Below are positions 61,312-64,000 of a DNA stretch of 64,000 bases, one piece after another (position 1 is the first letter of the stretch; every line of letters starts with the position of its first letter). The notes under the pieces were generated by a model. It was not told the DNA's origin, did no database searches, and saw only the letters and a list, made by a program, of their open reading frames with translations. A program made the position numbers and the translations under genes. This DNA comes from Lachnospiraceae bacterium (GTDB taxonomy: Bacteria > Bacillota > Clostridia > Lachnospirales > Lachnospiraceae): the NCBI GenBank assembly GCA_021153185.1, contig JAGKTY010000010.1:1-64000 (forward strand), given 5' to 3'.

Positions 61312-62547
61312 ATGGAAGATAGAAAGTGGATGGAGCGTGCGATTGAACTGGCGAAAAAGGGATATGGGCACGTGAACCCGAATCCGCTTGTGGGCGCGGT
61401 GATTGTGAAAGATGGAAGAATCATTGGAGAGGGGTATCATACGCAATATGGAAAGCTTCATGCGGAGCGTGAGGCACTCGCACATGTGACAGAGGACCCG
61501 AAGGGGGCAACAATTTATGTGACATTAGAGCCTTGTTGTCATCATGGGAAGCAGCCGCCGTGTACGCAGGCGCTCATTGATGCGGGGATTGCAAAGGTTG
61601 TGATTGGTTCAAGGGATCCCAATCCGGTCGTATCCGGAGGCGGCGTGAAAGTACTAAAAGCGCATGGGATTGAAGTCGTAAATGACTTTATGAGGCATGA
61701 GTGTGACGCCATCAATGATATCTTTTTTCATTACATCACGACCAAACGGCCGTATGTGACGATGAAGTATGCAATGACTGCCGATGGGAAAATTGCGACA
61801 AAGACGGGCGATTCAAAATGGATTACGGGAGAGGCGTCTCGAAATAAAGTGCAGATGGAGCGCAAGGGACATATGGCAATCATGGTCGGAATCGGCACAG
61901 TGCTGGCGGACGATCCGATGTTAACAGTGCGGATTCCGGATAGCAGAGAAATCATCCGTGTGATTGTAGATAGTAAACTTCGTATCCCGCTAGATAGTCA
62001 GATTGTGAGAACAGCCAAGGAGCATCCAACCATCGTGGCGTGTGCGCTTTCAGATAAAACAACATGGAAAGATGAAAATGATGAAGAATATAAAGGATGC
62101 ACGGAAAATGAATTATGTAAACCTACTATAGAATGTCGCGAATTAAATTTATGTAAACCGCATAAAAACAATTGTTCAGCGGATTCAGTAAAAGATGAAT
62201 ACATCAACAAATTATGTAAACTAAAAGAGGCAGGCGTATCCGTCATTTGCTGCCCGGATCAGAATGGTCAGGTTGATTTGGACAAACTGATGGAATATCT
62301 GGGGAATGAAAACATCGACAGCGTTTATGTGGAGGGCGGCGGTACACTGAATGAAAGTATGCTCTCAAAAGGGCTTGTCAATGAACTTCATGTCTATATC
62401 GGTCCAAAGATTTTTGGCGGGCATGATGCCAAAGGTCCGGTCGCAGGGATTGGAATTGAACAAGTAAAAGACGCAGTTATGTTAACCGCTAAAGAGATTT
62501 CTGTAATCGGAAACGAAGTCTGCATCAAATATAAGACGGGGCTGTGA
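61312..62547 (+). CDS. ribD: Riboflavin biosynthesis bifunctional deaminase/reductase RibD
   Basis: A 411-residue enzyme for two early riboflavin steps. Deaminase domain (1-145): zinc site KLHAEREALAH and TLEPCCHHGKQPPC. Reductase domain: KYAMTADGKIATKTGDSKWITG and YVEGGGTLNESML, ending HVYIGPKIFGG. The usual length is about 360-370; an extra stretch of about 45 residues at roughly 252-300 carries three LCK-type repeats (ELCKP, NLCKP, KLCKL). GAGGTAGTAAG precedes the ATG. No other rib genes and no FMN riboswitch are adjacent. Confidence 0.95.
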   Translation: MEDRKWMERAIELAKKGYGHVNPNPLVGAVIVKDGRIIGEGYHTQYGKLHAEREALAHVTEDPKGATIYVTLEPCCHHGKQPPCTQALIDAGIAKVVIGSRDPNPVVSGGGVKVLKAHGIEVVNDFMRHECDAINDIFFHYITTKRPYVTMKYAMTADGKIATKTGDSKWITGEASRNKVQMERKGHMAIMVGIGTVLADDPMLTVRIPDSREIIRVIVDSKLRIPLDSQIVRTAKEHPTIVACALSDKTTWKDENDEEYKGCTENELCKPTIECRELNLCKPHKNNCSADSVKDEYINKLCKLKEAGVSVICCPDQNGQVDLDKLMEYLGNENIDSVYVEGGGTLNESMLSKGLVNELHVYIGPKIFGGHDAKGPVAGIGIEQVKDAVMLTAKEISVIGNEVCIKYKTGL

Positions 62548-62643
62548 AATACGTATCATTGTTTGTAACTTTGTTATCTTTGCAAAGTAGCTAAAACAAA
62601 GGCTTTTTTGTGCCAAAGAAATAGGACAGTAGAGAGAAATGAA

Positions 62644-63720
62644 ATGAATAAACCTTTATTTAGCGTAATAATTCCGGTTTACAATGTTGAAAAATATCTT
62701 TCTTTTTGTTTGGATTCCGTTTTGGGTCAGACATTTTCTGATTATGAGGTTATTCTCATTGATGACGGATCGACGGATAGCAGTGGGCGGATTTGCGATG
62801 ATTATGCGAATCGCTTCCCAGATAGGTTTCGGGTTCAGCATAAGCCGAATCAGGGTTTAATATCCGCCAGAAGGGCAGGATTGAAGCTTGTGAAAGGGCA
62901 ATTTGTTTGCTTCCTGGATAGCGATGACTGTTGGGGGGACAATACCCTAAGCCGGTTACATGAAATAATTAAGACAACAGATTCTGATGTAGTACTGTTT
63001 TTGTTTAGCCGAATTGATGAAAATGGGGGTGCAATAGGAAAGGCTGAGCCCGGATGGTTTGAACATTCCGGAAGCGTAGAAAAAAAAGAAATAATTGAAG
63101 AATTGTTGCTTGGTCACTTGAATTCGTTGTGCTTTAAATGCTGCAGATACGAGTTGTTTGATATTGACACGGATTACAGCAATTTCTATAACATTCAATT
63201 GGAAGAGGATTTGCTCCAGTGTTTACCTGTGATGTATACAGCAAACCGTTTCTACTATTTGGACGAACCACTCTATCAGTATCGAATAAACCCGACGAGT
63301 ATTTCGCAAAATTACCAGAAGGAGTAGTATCGAAGATTTAATATTGTTCGCCCGTTACTATATCAGTTTATCGAGAAGATGGGCTTGGATACCGAGCAGA
63401 ACAAGAAAAATTTTTTTCATACATATCTTGCTAACCTATGGAGTGATGTGGAAGCAATGTATACCTGTATTTCTTCTAAAGAGAGGCGAAATGCCGCATT
63501 GGATGAAGTTCGCTCCTATGAGTTTGTAAAAAAAGGCAGAGCGTATCTGGGGTGGAAGACTCTTTCCAAGCGGGCTTATCTGGGACTTTCTATCTTCTAT
63601 AAAAATAATAACAAAATAATGAACACATACATGAGATTATATTTACCGGCGGTGAAAGTCTATAGAGGAGCAAAATCCGCTTTGCGTAAATGCTTCAAAC
63701 AGCCACATGTGAGAGGGTAA
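62644..63720 (+). pseudogene. Glycosyltransferase family 2 gene interrupted by an in-frame TAG
   Basis: The reading frame encodes a GT-A glycosyltransferase: VIIPVYNVEKYLSFCLDSVL, EVILIDDGSTDSSGRICDDY, KGQFVCFLDSDDCW, then SISQNYQKE, stop at 63325-63327. The same frame continues without other stops as YRRFNIVRPLLYQFIEKMGL to 63720, which is the natural C-terminal part. Joined, the protein would be about 357 residues. A nonsense mutation, a sequencing error or stop read-through all fit. The catalytic N-terminal domain of 227 residues is intact and might still fold. The next gene starts 3 bp after 63720, so the original stop is at 63720. Confidence 0.8.
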
Positions 63721-63723
63721 CTT

Positions 63724-64000
63724 ATGAAACTTTCAATCATTGTTCCGGTCTTCAATCTAGAGAACTATATTGCAACTACATTGGATTCGTTATTATCCAT
63801 CCGTTTTTCTTCTGACTATGAGATTATTGTGATAAATGATGGCTCAACGGATGGAAGTGAGTCAGTTATACGGAGATATCAACAGGTACATAGTCAAATA
63901 GAGATGTATTCCATAGAGAATCAGGGTGTATCCAACGCTCGGAATGTTGGAATTCGCAAGGCGACAGGGGAGTACATCACCTTTGTAGATGGTGATGATA
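63724..64000 (+). CDS. Glycosyltransferase family 2 (partial, runs off the window)
   Basis: The first 92 codons of a second GT-A glycosyltransferase: IIVPVFNLENYIATTLDSLL, IIVINDGSTDGSESVI, NQGVSNARNVGIRKATGEYI and the start of the metal-binding FVDGDD motif. The ATG at 63724 follows the preceding frame's stop by 3 bp. With the broken upstream gene it suggests the edge of a polysaccharide (capsule or wall glycan) cluster beyond the window. Confidence 0.9.
   Translation, partial: MKLSIIVPVFNLENYIATTLDSLLSIRFSSDYEIIVINDGSTDGSESVIRRYQQVHSQIEMYSIENQGVSNARNVGIRKATGEYITFVDGDD

Overview
The window reads as chromosomal DNA of a gut-type Clostridium relative, most likely family Lachnospiraceae. This is inferred from moderate GC, strong AGGAGG ribosome sites, Sigma-A style promoters, several Lachnospiraceae-type proteins (AGE/GH26 mannan pair, 'DSVS' linkers, YARHG and Ada-like domains, the clpC-radA neighbourhood) and a low-GC Gram-positive gene set. 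I cannot name the species. No rRNA, phage, plasmid or IS transposase genes are visible.

Layout. 0-5.9 kb: XRE regulator, TPR lipoprotein, anaerobic ribonucleotide reductase nrdD with a fused redoxin domain, then pyrF-pyrE. 5.9-8.5 kb: two small membrane proteins and a long M29-type peptidase. 8.5-12 kb: purE-purM-purN-purD. 12-16 kb: a membrane SH3/cadherin-like protein, then cellobiose/mannobiose 2-epimerase plus a cytoplasmic GH26 mannanase. 16-22 kb: a REC-HD-GYP c-di-GMP phosphodiesterase and a short GntR regulator - clpC - small protein - radA operon. 22-26 kb: tRNA-Trp, ktrB-ktrA potassium uptake, HAD phosphatase, niaR with a double operator, and an ECF transporter S component with a structured leader. 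26-39.6 kb: PpiC lipoprotein, CIRCE-htpG, VanZ, focA-type channel, a 755-residue cNMP-domain protein, TetR, and the moxR-DUF58-transglutaminase operon. 39.8-46.6 kb: carA-carB-queH-argS. 46.7-47.1 kb: tRNA-Val and tRNA-Met with a duplicated tRNA end. 47-58.5 kb: a signalling block (LacI-like-GGDEF, ABC-F, GGDEF-EAL, 7TM-Hpt, YARHG, ComEC-like hydrolase, GGDEF). 58.6-64 kb: dGTPase, a 1.3-kb noncoding repeat region, ribD, and glycosyltransferases, the first broken by an in-frame amber codon.

Themes. Nucleotide supply is spread over pyrFE, carAB, the pur cluster, nrdD and dGTPase. Cyclic-di-GMP turnover has two diguanylate cyclases, one EAL protein with a degenerate GGDEF domain and one HD-GYP protein, joined by an unusual membrane Hpt protein. 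Proteostasis is represented by clpC, htpG under CIRCE, and a PrsA-like foldase.

The most unusual material is noncoding. (1) A covarying structured element of about 120 nt occurs in three copies (31.5 kb, 60.1 kb, 60.5 kb), and its core hairpin motif recurs in a three-way-junction-like structure at 26.2 kb. (2) A 53-bp-period array of about 14 hairpin units at 60.3-61.2 kb looks like CRISPR but is not. (3) A perfect 60-bp duplication of the tRNA-Met 3' end and terminator flanks about 98 bp of GC-rich hairpin DNA.
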